From assembly GCF_024296925.1 (NCBI RefSeq), contig NZ_CP101125.1:4280501-4344500 (forward strand): DNA of 64,000 bases, given 5' to 3'. Positions 1-7,020 of this stretch are shown here, one piece after another. The stretch's first letter is position 1, and every line of letters starts with the position of its first letter. The stretch is from Pseudomonas nunensis. GTDB lineage: Bacteria > Pseudomonadota > Gammaproteobacteria > Pseudomonadales > Pseudomonadaceae. The notes under the pieces are model-generated. The model was not told where the DNA came from, did not search any database, and worked only from the letters and a program-made list of their open reading frames with translations. The position numbers and the translations under genes were made by a program.

Positions 1-773
1 GCAGCACGTTGCGCATCGACAGCGACATCAAGTTACTACGACGGATCCTGCAAAACTTCCTCACCAACGCCTTTCGTTACGCCAAAGGCCCGGTGCTGCT
101 GGGCGTTCGCCGGCGCAAGGGCGAACTGAGCCTGGAGGTCTGGGACCGTGGGCCGGGAATTCCGGAAGACAAGCAGCAAGTGATTTTCGAAGAATTCAAA
201 CGCCTCGACAGCCACCAGACTCGCGCCGAGAAAGGCCTGGGTCTGGGCCTGGCGATTGCCGACGGCTTGTGTCGGGTGTTGGGCCACACCTTGCGCGTGC
301 GCTCTTGGCCGGGACACGGCAGCGTATTCAGCGTCAGCGTGCCATTGGCCCGGGCGCAGACGCTGGCACCGAGCAACGTGGTCGAACTCAACGGCAAATT
401 GCCGAGCGGCGCACAGGTGCTGTGCATCGATAACGAAGACAGCATTTTGATTGGCATGAACAGCCTGCTGACGCGCTGGGGTTGCCAGGTCTGGACTGCG
501 CGCAATCGTGAGGAATGTGCCGCGTTGCTCAGTGACGGGATGCATCCGCAGTTGGCGTTGGTGGACTATCACTTGGATGACGGCGAAACCGGCACCGAGC
601 TGATGGCGTGGCTGCGCACGCGATTGGGCGAGCCGGTGCCGGGGGTGGTGATCAGTGCGGATGGGCGACCGGAGACGGTGGCGCAGGTGCATGCGGCGGG
701 GCTGGATTATCTGGCGAAACCGGTTAAGCCGGCGGCGTTAAGGGCGTTGTTGAGTCGGCATTTGCCGTTGTAA
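1..773 (+). CDS. Hybrid sensor histidine kinase/response regulator, C-terminal part
   Basis: Partial gene whose 5' end lies before the window; the reading frame is open from base 3 and stops at 771-773. What remains is the HATPase_c domain (N box around LRRILQNFLTNAF, G1 box DRGPGIP, G2 box GLGLGLAI), then a linker and a receiver domain starting at QVLCIDNED. The receiver has the acidic pocket (DNED), the phosphoacceptor Asp in LVDYHLDD and the conserved Lys in YLAKPVKP. This is the kinase-plus-receiver end of a two-component hybrid kinase. The architecture resembles the Pseudomonas PAS hybrid kinases and the transporter-linked CbrA-like kinases, but the sensor part is not visible, so the signal is unknown. 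No response regulator gene follows; a REPIN separates it from convergent rmuC. Confidence 0.93.
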   Translation, partial: STLRIDSDIKLLRRILQNFLTNAFRYAKGPVLLGVRRRKGELSLEVWDRGPGIPEDKQQVIFEEFKRLDSHQTRAEKGLGLGLAIADGLCRVLGHTLRVRSWPGHGSVFSVSVPLARAQTLAPSNVVELNGKLPSGAQVLCIDNEDSILIGMNSLLTRWGCQVWTARNREECAALLSDGMHPQLALVDYHLDDGETGTELMAWLRTRLGEPVPGVVISADGRPETVAQVHAAGLDYLAKPVKPAALRALLSRHLPL

Positions 774-810
774 TTCAGCAGGTTTGAATTCGCTGGTGGC
801 TGTGCTGACG

Positions 811-890
811 CCTTCGCGAGCAAGCCCGCTCCCACATTGGATCTATGTGGCACTGAAGATCCCCTGTGGGAGCGGGCTTGCTCGCGAAGC
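811..890. repeat. REPIN (inverted pair of REP sequences)
   Basis: Two copies of the REP core GTGGGAGCGGGCTTGCTCGC in inverted orientation, at about 811-836 and 865-890, separated by a short spacer. It lies between the convergent ends of the hybrid kinase and rmuC, as is usual for Pseudomonas REP doublets. The long stem could also act as a transcription barrier for both genes. Confidence 0.92.
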
Positions 891-897
891 TTTTGAC

Positions 898-2376
898 TTA
901 CTCAGGCAACTCCGCCAACCCATCCACATCGGTCATCGCCCGTTCGAGCAAATCCGCCGGCAGGCTCTTGCTTGCCCGGGCACCGAGCAGCTTCAGTTGC
1001 TCGCTGCGGCTGACCAGGTTGCCGCGCCCTTCTGTCAGTTTGTTGCGCGCCGAGCTGTAGGCTTTATCCAGTTGCTGCAAGCGATTGCCGACTTCGTCCA
1101 GGTCCTGGATGAACAACACGAACTTGTCGTACAGCCACCCGGCCCGCTCGGCGATTTCCCGGGCGTTCTGGGTCTGGCGTTCCTGTTTCCACAGGCTGTC
1201 GATAACCCGCAACGTCGCGAGCAACGTGGTCGGGCTGACGATCACGATGTTGCGATCAAAGGCCTCTTGGAACAGCGTCGGCTCAGCCTGCAACGCTGCG
1301 GAAAATGCCGCTTCGATCGGCACAAACAACAAAACGAAATCCAGGCTGTGCAGACCGTCGAGTCGCTTGTAATCCTTGCCGGACAAGCCTTTGACGTGAT
1401 TGCGCAGGGACAGCACGTGCTGCTTGATCGCAATCTGGCCGATGGCATCGTCATCGGCGGCGACGTATTGCTGATACGCCGTGAGGCTGACCTTGGAGTC
1501 GACCACCACTTGCTTGTCGCCGGGCAGATAAATGATCACGTCCGGCTGGAAACGCTCGCCGTCCGGACCTTTGAGGGTGACTTGAGTCTGGTACTCGCGG
1601 CCCTTCTCCAGGCCGGCGTGTTCGAGCACGCGTTCGAGAATCAGCTCGCCCCAGTTGCCCTGGGTTTTCTGGCCTTTCAAGGCACGGGTCAGGTTGGTGG
1701 CTTCGTCGCTCAGACGCAGGTTGAGCTGTTGCAGGCGCTCCAGTTCCTTGGCCAGGGAAAAGCGTTCACGGGCTTCGGCCTGATAGCTTTCTTCAACGCG
1801 TTTTTCGAAGGACTGGATGCGCTCCTTCAGCGGATCAAGCAACTGTCCGAGGCGCTGCTGGCTGGTTTCGGCGAAACGCTGCTCGCGCTCATCGAAGATC
1901 TTGCCCGCCAACTCGGCGAACTGTGCCCGCAATTCATCCCGGGAGCCCTGAAGGTCGTTGAGACGCTGCTGATGGCTTTCCTGCTGTTCGCGCAGCTCGG
2001 CGTTGAGGGAAGCGCTCTGCGCGTCCAGGCGACGCAACTCAGCCTCTTTGCCGGCGCGTTCGATGTTCCAGGCGTGGGCCGCGTCGCGAGCGTCATCGCG
2101 TTCGATTTGCAGCAGTTCGACTTCACGGCGCAGCGCGGCCAGCTCAGCTTGCTTGGTGGAGTTGGCCTGGCTCAGGTCACCGATTTCGTCGCGGCACGCA
2201 TCGAGCTGGGCATTCAGGCCGTCCTGGGCCAGTTGGGCCATGGCCAGTCGCTCTTCCAGCAGCGCCATGCCGGCCTGCCCTGCACTCGCGCGGCGCTGGA
2301 TGTGCCAGGCCAGCGCCAACAATGGCACTGCTGCGCCCGCCAGACCGAGCAATATGCTGGTCAAGTCCATAGCCAT
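898..2376 (-). CDS. rmuC: DNA recombination protein RmuC
   Basis: 492 residues. The N-terminus carries one membrane segment (about residues 5-23, LTSILLGLAGAAVPLLALAW). A long Glu/Arg/Gln-rich coiled coil follows (about 30-210), and then the conserved RmuC domain with the nuclease-like part (LPGDKQVVVDSKVSLTAYQQY). RmuC is linked to limiting inversions and to processing of recombination intermediates; it is predicted to be a PD-(D/E)XK-type nuclease anchored in the inner membrane. The start is set by GGAG five bases before the ATG at 2376. It is transcribed alone, in the same direction as the small Sel1 gene downstream on the map, and convergent with the hybrid kinase across a REPIN. Confidence 0.95.
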   Translation of the reverse strand: MAMDLTSILLGLAGAAVPLLALAWHIQRRASAGQAGMALLEERLAMAQLAQDGLNAQLDACRDEIGDLSQANSTKQAELAALRREVELLQIERDDARDAAHAWNIERAGKEAELRRLDAQSASLNAELREQQESHQQRLNDLQGSRDELRAQFAELAGKIFDEREQRFAETSQQRLGQLLDPLKERIQSFEKRVEESYQAEARERFSLAKELERLQQLNLRLSDEATNLTRALKGQKTQGNWGELILERVLEHAGLEKGREYQTQVTLKGPDGERFQPDVIIYLPGDKQVVVDSKVSLTAYQQYVAADDDAIGQIAIKQHVLSLRNHVKGLSGKDYKRLDGLHSLDFVLLFVPIEAAFSAALQAEPTLFQEAFDRNIVIVSPTTLLATLRVIDSLWKQERQTQNAREIAERAGWLYDKFVLFIQDLDEVGNRLQQLDKAYSSARNKLTEGRGNLVSRSEQLKLLGARASKSLPADLLERAMTDVDGLAELPE

Positions 2377-2437
2377 AGCGACTCCTGCCGATGAGATAAA
2401 GCCTGAAGGTTAACCAAGGCGTCAGGTCTTGGACAGC

Positions 2438-2761
2438 TCAGTCTTCGATCAGCCCCAGTTCCTGCTGGGCGCGGCGGTCACCGGCGCGGGCGGCTTGGCG
2501 CAGCAACTCGTGGCCGATGCGCCGATCCCGGGCGTTGCCACATTCGCGGCACATCAACTGGCCCAGACGACTTTGCGCGGCCACCACGCCTTCGCGGGCC
2601 GGTTGCTTGAGCAAACGTCCGGCAAAGTGTTTGACGTTGTGGTTATCGCCCAGGCGCGGACTGTCCAGTAGCCACTCGGCCACACGCATGGAAAAGCGCT
2701 TGGGTGGGGTAACAGTCGGGGGCGTTGCGGTAACAGCGGTTGATACTGAGCGAAACTTCAT
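2438..2761 (-). CDS. Small Sel1-like repeat protein
   Basis: 107 residues if started at the ATG at 2761 (MKFRSVSTAV). The frame stays open upstream to 2869 but the extra residues look like translated non-coding DNA. The C-terminal half contains one or two Sel1/TPR-like units (AAQSRLGQLM, then ELLRQAARAGDRRAQQELG) and a CREC motif with two cysteines that could bind metal. Sel1 repeats mediate protein-protein contacts; no substrate or partner can be named. There is no signal peptide. The ribosome binding site before 2761 is weak, so the exact start is uncertain. It lies 61 bases upstream of rmuC on the same strand and may be co-transcribed with it. Confidence 0.75.
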   Translation of the reverse strand: MKFRSVSTAVTATPPTVTPPKRFSMRVAEWLLDSPRLGDNHNVKHFAGRLLKQPAREGVVAAQSRLGQLMCRECGNARDRRIGHELLRQAARAGDRRAQQELGLIED

Positions 2762-2868
2762 AAAGCACTGTAGGGCAGATCGGAAGGCGCGCCACTCTAC
2801 TCTTTTTTTCTTACAGGTAAAGTCGAAAAAAACCCGGCACGCCCGTCCTAGAGCAAGCGCTTGGGACA

Positions 2869-2889
2869 ATCCACAGAAGCTGTGGATAA
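2869..2889. promoter_or_regulatory. DnaA-box-like palindrome
   Basis: ATCCACA-GAAGC-TGTGGAT forms a perfect 7-bp inverted repeat, and its right half extends to TGTGGATAA, an exact complement of the consensus DnaA box TTATCCACA. A looser copy (AGTGGACAA) follows a few bases on. It is intergenic, upstream of the Sel1 gene on the minus strand. Function is inferred from sequence only. Confidence 0.4.
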
Positions 2890-3162
2890 CTCAGTGGACA
2901 ACCGCCCTTGAACTCTCGCAAAGCCCTGTGGAATGGGGCTCGCAGTCAAACTGACGATTTTTTCACCAGTAAAAAAAAGCGATGTTTTTCATTGACTTAA
3001 ATTTTCATTACAGGCACCCACTGCGATTGAAGCGAAGGTGACAGTGGCGTGACAAGCTGCGCAACTTATGTGCACAAGTACCTTTGCGACGGTTATATCA
3101 ATGCGCTTTTTCGGCGCGTTTTGCAGTCAAGGCCTGGGGATAAGCCTGACTGGCGCAGGGCT

Positions 3163-3310
3163 CCTGTAGCAACTGCCGAGCAGCGCGAGGCCGCGTTCGG
3201 CTGCTAAGCAGTCGTAATTCAAGAGGACGCGATGCATCAAAAAGAGACCGCATGCTTAGGTCTGGCGGCTGCTTCACAACCGGAACGCAGGCTTCGCCAG
3301 CTGCTACAGG
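3163..3310. repeat. Degenerate Pseudomonas intergenic inverted repeat
   Basis: The left end CCTGTAGCAACTGCCGAGC and right end GCCAGCTGCTACAGG are imperfect inverted copies. Inside lie GCTGCTAAGCAGTCGTAA-like sequences that also occur, in the form CTGCGAAGCAGTCGTAAAAC, in the element at 40295-40430. This is a common type of Pseudomonas non-coding repeat, here rather decayed. Confidence 0.6.
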
Positions 3311-3699
3311 GCCCTGGCAGAGGCTTGAGCAATCTTTTTTTGCTAACACACTTCCTTTCTCAAATTCAATCCGTTAGTATCCGCGGCGTTAGTACCAAGC
3401 TGAAAGTCAATTCTGGTCGAACAAATCCCCCCGGTCAGCCTTCCCTTGAGAAGCCTCCACCGACAAAGCGGGATCGACCACCTCGATGGTTTCCAGGTAA
3501 ACCTTGTGTCAACACTGCCTTTGAAATGAATGCAAAGGGTGTTGCGAAGCTCACTTACTCTGACCGAACCAGCCTGCAAATTGATCAGGATCTTCACCCC
3601 GGGCCCCGAACCTTTGCCCTTGATGTGTTGCCTGCCCTCCTAAGTACCTACCTGCCAGCCCAAGCGCGCCAATTATCAGCGCTTCAAACTGGCTGCTTT

Positions 3700-3749
3700 G
3701 TTCCAGTCGGGTTCTTCGTTCGACCAATGGTGGTCGTCGTCACTGGAAC
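3700..3749 (+). promoter_or_regulatory. Two-tier stem-loop upstream of the 74-residue gene
   Basis: GTTCCAGT at 3700-3707 pairs with ACTGGAAC at 3742-3749, and inside it CGACCA at 3721-3726 pairs with TGGTCG at 3731-3736 around a 4-base loop. It is followed by GTTTTAATTTT, so it could be an attenuator or terminator-like structure about 50 bases before the ATG at 3801. Regulation is inferred only from the fold. Confidence 0.45.
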
Positions 3750-3800
3750 GTTTTAATTTTGCACGGTTCTTATCCGTGTCGCTTGTAGGAACACCTAATA

Positions 3801-4025
3801 ATGTCTACTCAAATCCACACTCAGGATGCCATTCGCACCCTAACTAACGCTTTTGCCCCAATGAACTGCCTGATCATGGCCGCTCGCAAAGGCTGCTTCA
3901 GCTTCACTCTGGTCAACGAACACGGCATCGCCCGTCACAGCGAACGCCTGTACCCCGATCAATACTCCAGCGCTGAACCGCTGCAGGCCGTGATCGATCG
4001 TACTCGCCAGGCACTGGTTGCCTGA
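3801..4025 (+). CDS. Small conserved protein of unknown function (74 residues)
   Basis: A compact soluble protein with no signal peptide or membrane segment. It begins MSTQIHTQDAIRTLTNAF and contains a central strand-rich section (CLIMAARKGCFSFTLVNEHG) and a C-terminal helix. The start is supported by AGGAA about eight bases before the ATG, and the gene ends just before a strong Rho-independent terminator, so it is a real single-gene unit. I recognise it as the kind of small protein conserved among pseudomonads but can give no function. The long, structured upstream region (up to about 490 bases without a gene) is unusual for so small a gene and suggests post-transcriptional control. Confidence 0.85.
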   Translation: MSTQIHTQDAIRTLTNAFAPMNCLIMAARKGCFSFTLVNEHGIARHSERLYPDQYSSAEPLQAVIDRTRQALVA

Positions 4026-4049
4026 GACGCCAGAAAGACTGAAAACCTC

Positions 4050-4082
4050 AAAAGCCCTGCTCAAAAAGCAGGGCTTTTTATT
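4050..4082 (+). terminator. Rho-independent terminator
   Basis: AAAAGCCCTGC-TCAAAAA-GCAGGGCTTTTTAT: a 7-bp GC stem with A and T runs on either side, 25 bases after the stop codon of the 74-residue gene. Confidence 0.92.
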
Positions 4083-4120
4083 GCCTGATATTTCTCATTC
4101 TCCGCTCAATGCTTAAGCAC

Positions 4121-4138
4121 TAACCGATATAACGGTTA
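4121..4138. promoter_or_regulatory. Short inverted repeat, possible operator
   Basis: TAACCG-ATATAA-CGGTTA has perfect 6-bp arms around an AT spacer, in the 274-base gap before the gene at 4300. It may be a regulator site; no regulator can be named. Confidence 0.3.
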
Positions 4139-4299
4139 TAACTGGCTGCCGGAAATATTTTAAAAACAGTCCTTTACGGCGCGAATATGACACTACACTT
4201 CAACTCAAGCGGCTTGATCCGCTTCCGGCGAGCCTGATTCGATTCACTGCTGCCAAGCCCCTTCAGGTATCGCCGCTCATTTCATGTTTCGAGGGCTTT

Positions 4300-4782
4300 A
4301 TGGGTATCGCTGCCAGCGAACTGTGCCGTTATGTGATCCGCCCGACCTTGATATACCTCGGGCGCCATAGCGCAACTGCCGAATCCCTGTTGCTGGGCAT
4401 CGCCGCCAGCCAGTCAGCCCTTGGCTCCGCCCTGCATGACCGCCGTGGACATGGCCTGTATCGAATTGCCGAGCCCCGTCACCGGGCATTGTGGGATCAC
4501 TACCTGGCCCTCGACCCTGAGCGAGCGAGCCTGGTGCGTGGCCTCGCCAGCCAGCATGCCTTTTTAAGCAGTCCGCACCTGGAATTGACCGTTAACCTGC
4601 GTTACGCCACCGCCATCGCCTGGCTGTTGGTAGAAGAACAAAACACTCCCCTCCCCGATCCCGATGATTTGCTGGGCATGGCCCGAATCTGGCGCCAGAC
4701 CTTCCAGCCTCAGGGACGCCTGCGCGACTTCACCTGCGCCTGGCAAACTTGTGTTTCATCGATGAATCAAGTCGCTTGCTGA
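4300..4782 (+). CDS. Conserved hypothetical protein (160 residues)
   Basis: Starts MGIAASELCRYV with GAGGG upstream of the ATG. Mostly helical, soluble, no signal peptide and no clear membrane segment. The stretch LLLGIAASQSALGSALHD followed by HGLYRIAEPRHRALWDHYLA, and then an RYATAIAWLLVE helix, gives it the look of a lysozyme/transglycosylase-like fold as in phage- or structure-associated proteins, but no catalytic motif can be assigned and I do not recognise the family. It stands alone between the small gene at 3801 and fadL, all on the plus strand, with about 145 bases before fadL. Codon use is like the neighbours, so it is an established gene. Confidence 0.8.
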   Translation: MGIAASELCRYVIRPTLIYLGRHSATAESLLLGIAASQSALGSALHDRRGHGLYRIAEPRHRALWDHYLALDPERASLVRGLASQHAFLSSPHLELTVNLRYATAIAWLLVEEQNTPLPDPDDLLGMARIWRQTFQPQGRLRDFTCAWQTCVSSMNQVAC

Positions 4783-4928
4783 CCTCCCCGTTTCACAAGA
4801 TCTCGCAACAGGACGCGAATCTGGTCTGATTGTCCTACAAAACCGCTCTAACTCAACCCATACAGGCTATAGCGCTGGAACGAAAATGTTGGTAATTTTC
4901 GCCCCGGTGATCACCAGGAGTTCTAATA

Positions 4929-6200
4929 ATGAAAAAAGTCATGCTCAAAACCACCCTTAGCCTCGCCGTTACCTTGGCATCCACCCAGCTCTTCGCAAGT
5001 GGCTTCGCCATCAACGAACAAAGTATTAGCGGGATGGGTACAGGTTTTGCTGGGCGATCTTCCTCTGCCGATGACGCAAGCACCATTTTTGGCAACCCTG
5101 CCGGCATGTCCCGCATCAAGCGCGAACAAGTCACCGGCGGCGCTGCAATGCTCGACGCACACACCGATATCAGCAACGCCAGTTCCAGCCCGAACAGCGG
5201 CAGCAACCACGGCGACATGGTGCCGTTCATCGCCGTGCCGATGGGCTACTACGTCAAGCCTATCGATGATCAATGGGCAGTCGGTGTAGGCGTATACGCA
5301 CCGTTCGGCCTGGTGACCGACTACGAGCACGGCTTCGCCGGCCGTTACTTCGGCAGCACCAGCGACGTGAAAGTCGTGACCCTGCAACCAACCGTGAGCT
5401 ACGCCTTCAACGACAAGGTGTCGATCGGTTTCGGCCCGACCATCAACCGTATCGACGGCAAGCTGGAGTCGAACATCTCGGCTACCCAGGCCGCTCCGGA
5501 TGGCGAAGTCAAAATCAAGGGCGACGATACCGCGCTGGGTTACAACATCGGGATCCTGGCTCAGTTGACCGACAGCACCCGTGCCGGCCTGACCTACCAC
5601 TCGAAAGTGAAGTACAAGCTCGAAGGCAACACCAAGGTCAACTACGGCGTACTGGGCCTGCTGGGCCAGAACCCGAGCCAGAAGTACGACGCTTCGCTGG
5701 ACCTGACCACGCCTGAATCGGTGGATTTCTCGGTCACTCACCAGCTTGATGACAAGTGGACCCTGTACGCAGGCAGCACCTGGACTCGCTGGAGCCGCCT
5801 GAAAGAAATCACCGTGGAAAACAAAGGTGTTCCGACCATTCTGAACGGTCAATTCGGCTCCATCACCGAAGAACAGAACTGGCACGACACTTGGGCTCAC
5901 GCCATCGGCGCGTCCTACCAGCTGAACAAGCAATGGGTCCTGCGTACCGGTCTGTCCTTTGACCAGGCGCCGACCAACAACGTCGACCGCTCCCCACGCA
6001 TCCCGACTGGCGATCGCAAGATTTTCAGCCTGGGCGCCGGCTGGAGCCCGACCGAAGACCTGACCATCGACGTCGCGTATTCGTACCTGCGCGAAGAGGC
6101 GGTGACCGTCAACAACACCAACGACCGTGGCCAGAGCTACAACGCCAAGTATGAAAACTCGGCGAACGGTTTCGGTGTTGGCGCAACCTACCGCTTCTGA
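4929..6200 (+). CDS. fadL: FadL-family outer-membrane long-chain fatty acid transporter
   Basis: 423 residues with a Sec signal peptide (about 1-24, ending LASTQLFA-SG). The mature N-terminus (FAINEQSISGMGTGFAGRSS) and the NPAGMSRI hatch motif are FadL/OmpP1 hallmarks. The rest is beta-barrel, ending in the typical terminal Phe (GVGATYRF). FadL proteins take hydrophobic ligands, classically long-chain fatty acids, through the outer membrane by lateral diffusion. AGGAG lies 8 bases before the ATG and a strong terminator follows, so it is a single-gene unit. I saw no GAAAC-N4-GTTTC site of the PsrA fatty-acid regulator just upstream. The substrate could be another hydrophobic compound. Confidence 0.93.
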   Translation: MKKVMLKTTLSLAVTLASTQLFASGFAINEQSISGMGTGFAGRSSSADDASTIFGNPAGMSRIKREQVTGGAAMLDAHTDISNASSSPNSGSNHGDMVPFIAVPMGYYVKPIDDQWAVGVGVYAPFGLVTDYEHGFAGRYFGSTSDVKVVTLQPTVSYAFNDKVSIGFGPTINRIDGKLESNISATQAAPDGEVKIKGDDTALGYNIGILAQLTDSTRAGLTYHSKVKYKLEGNTKVNYGVLGLLGQNPSQKYDASLDLTTPESVDFSVTHQLDDKWTLYAGSTWTRWSRLKEITVENKGVPTILNGQFGSITEEQNWHDTWAHAIGASYQLNKQWVLRTGLSFDQAPTNNVDRSPRIPTGDRKIFSLGAGWSPTEDLTIDVAYSYLREEAVTVNNTNDRGQSYNAKYENSANGFGVGATYRF

Positions 6201-6238
6201 TGACTCACAGCGAGGCTGAACCGCTCGCTGCCTGAATC

Positions 6239-6278
6239 AAAAAAGCCCCGCTCTCTTGTACAGAGGCGGGGCTTTTTA
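6239..6278. terminator. Bidirectional terminator between fadL and gpx
   Basis: AAAAAAGCCCCGC ... GCGGGGCTTTTT hairpin with A and T tracts on both sides, between the convergent genes fadL and the glutathione peroxidase-like gene. Confidence 0.93.
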
Positions 6279-6289
6279 GTGGGTGTCGA

Positions 6290-6841
6290 TCAGGGTTTCG
6301 AGGCCAGGGCTTTCTCTACAGCCTCGATGAATTCAGGGTTGTCGGGCTTGGTCAGGCTGGAGAAATTGGCGATCACCTTGCCTTGGCGATCGACCACATA
6401 TTTGTAGAAATTCCACTTCGGCGCACTGCTTTGCTCGGCGAGGACCTTGAACAGATGGGTCGCATCATCACCACGGACTTTCTGCGGCTCGGTCATGGTA
6501 AACGTCACGCCGTAGTTCACGTAGCAGACCTTGGCGGTCTCCTCGCCATCCTTCGATTCCTGCTTGAAGTCATTCGACGGAACGCCGATCACCTCCAGCC
6601 CTTGGTCCTTGTAGCGCTGATACAGCGCCTCAAGGCCTTTGAATTGCGGAGCGAAACCACAGAAGCTGGCGGTATTGACCACCACCAGCGGCTTGCCGGC
6701 GAAGCGCTGGCACAGATCGATGGATTCCTTGGCCCGCAACTTGGGCAACGAGCCCTGCAACAGCTCGGGACAGTCGGCCGCCTGGGCCAATCCGGTAAAC
6801 GCCATCAGTAACGCGGGGACTGCAAGCCAGCGTTTCAGCAT
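6290..6841 (-). CDS. Exported glutathione peroxidase-like thiol peroxidase
   Basis: 183 residues. A Sec signal peptide (about 1-21, ending GLAQA-AD) predicts a periplasmic location, unlike cytoplasmic BtuE/Gpx. The GPx domain has the peroxidatic Cys in [14 protein letters not shown], the conserved [10 protein letters not shown] region, and the [13 protein letters not shown] block with catalytic Trp and Asn. The block that normally reads FPCNQF is VPSNDF here, so the usual catalytic Gln is Asp and the Cys is Ser. It probably reduces hydroperoxides with a thiol partner in the periplasm; activity with glutathione itself is not implied. Convergent with fadL across a shared terminator. The neighbouring marR/MFS genes are on the same strand but end about 55 bases upstream. 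Confidence 0.9.
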   Translation of the reverse strand: MLKRWLAVPALLMAFTGLAQAADCPELLQGSLPKLRAKESIDLCQRFAGKPLVVVNTASFCGFAPQFKGLEALYQRYKDQGLEVIGVPSNDFKQESKDGEETAKVCYVNYGVTFTMTEPQKVRGDDATHLFKVLAEQSSAPKWNFYKYVVDRQGKVIANFSSLTKPDNPEFIEAVEKALASKP

Positions 6842-6897
6842 GTCGGTGGATCCTTGAAAAGTCGTCAGAAAACGAAGTTACTCGCCCTCCCATATGG

Positions 6898-7020
6898 CTA
6901 GCAAGCACCCATGCCCAACTGCATCAGCGCCAGCCCGCCCTGATGCCAGCCCCACCACGCCAGGGCCAGCAGCAGCGCGCCGCCAGCGACTGCAACGATT
7001 CGCGGCCAAAGACTGTTCAT
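6898..7020 (-). CDS. 40-residue single-span membrane peptide coupled to the MFS gene
   Basis: Reading MNSLWPRIVAVAGGALLLAL and ending QLGMGAC, this short frame begins at 7020 and its ATG overlaps the TGA of the MFS gene (ATGA, 7017-7020), the same coupling used through the cob cluster. Residues 8-24 form a clear transmembrane helix, followed by a Trp-rich turn (AWWGWHQGG) and a second weakly hydrophobic stretch ending in Cys. The codons are typical of the genome. I infer a small membrane subunit or accessory peptide of the transporter, co-produced under the same operator. There is no homology evidence; it could be a chance frame, but overlap, composition and hydrophobicity argue against that. 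Confidence 0.65.
   Translation of the reverse strand: MNSLWPRIVAVAGGALLLALAWWGWHQGGLALMQLGMGAC

Larger units (their letters stand above)
2762..3800. other. One-kilobase intergenic region, AT-richer than its surroundings
   Basis: No convincing gene. It holds, in order, a DnaA-box-like palindrome (2869-2889), an AT-rich stretch around 2955-3010, a degenerate intergenic inverted repeat (3163-3310), and a roughly 490-base stretch upstream of the small gene at 3801 that ends in a strong two-tier hairpin (3700-3749). Open frames in it, such as 3232-3756 on the plus strand, lack recognisable domains, convincing ribosome binding sites and the codon use of neighbouring genes. A non-coding RNA or long leader is possible but not proven. 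Confidence 0.6.

Noticed and set aside
784..2394. A 536-codon open frame on the plus strand over rmuC
   Set aside because: It is antisense to the clearly conserved rmuC frame and begins inside a REPIN; long antisense frames are common in this GC-rich genome.
2869..2900. Possible replication origin
   Set aside because: Only one exact DnaA box; no box cluster, AT-rich unwinding element beside it, or dnaA/rpmH/gidA neighbours.
3407..3511. A 33-codon stretch on the minus strand reading like a protein C-terminus (YLETIEVVDPALSVEAS)
   Set aside because: It is closed by a stop on both sides with no start, and could be a decayed gene end or chance; not enough to call a pseudogene.
3232..3756. A 174-codon open frame in the first intergenic region
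   Set aside because: It starts in a repeat, has no recognised domain, no good ribosome binding site and atypical codons; its end lies in the hairpin before 3801.
4300..4782. Prophage remnant
   Set aside because: A faint resemblance of the protein to phage-type helical proteins only; no other phage genes or integration signs around it.
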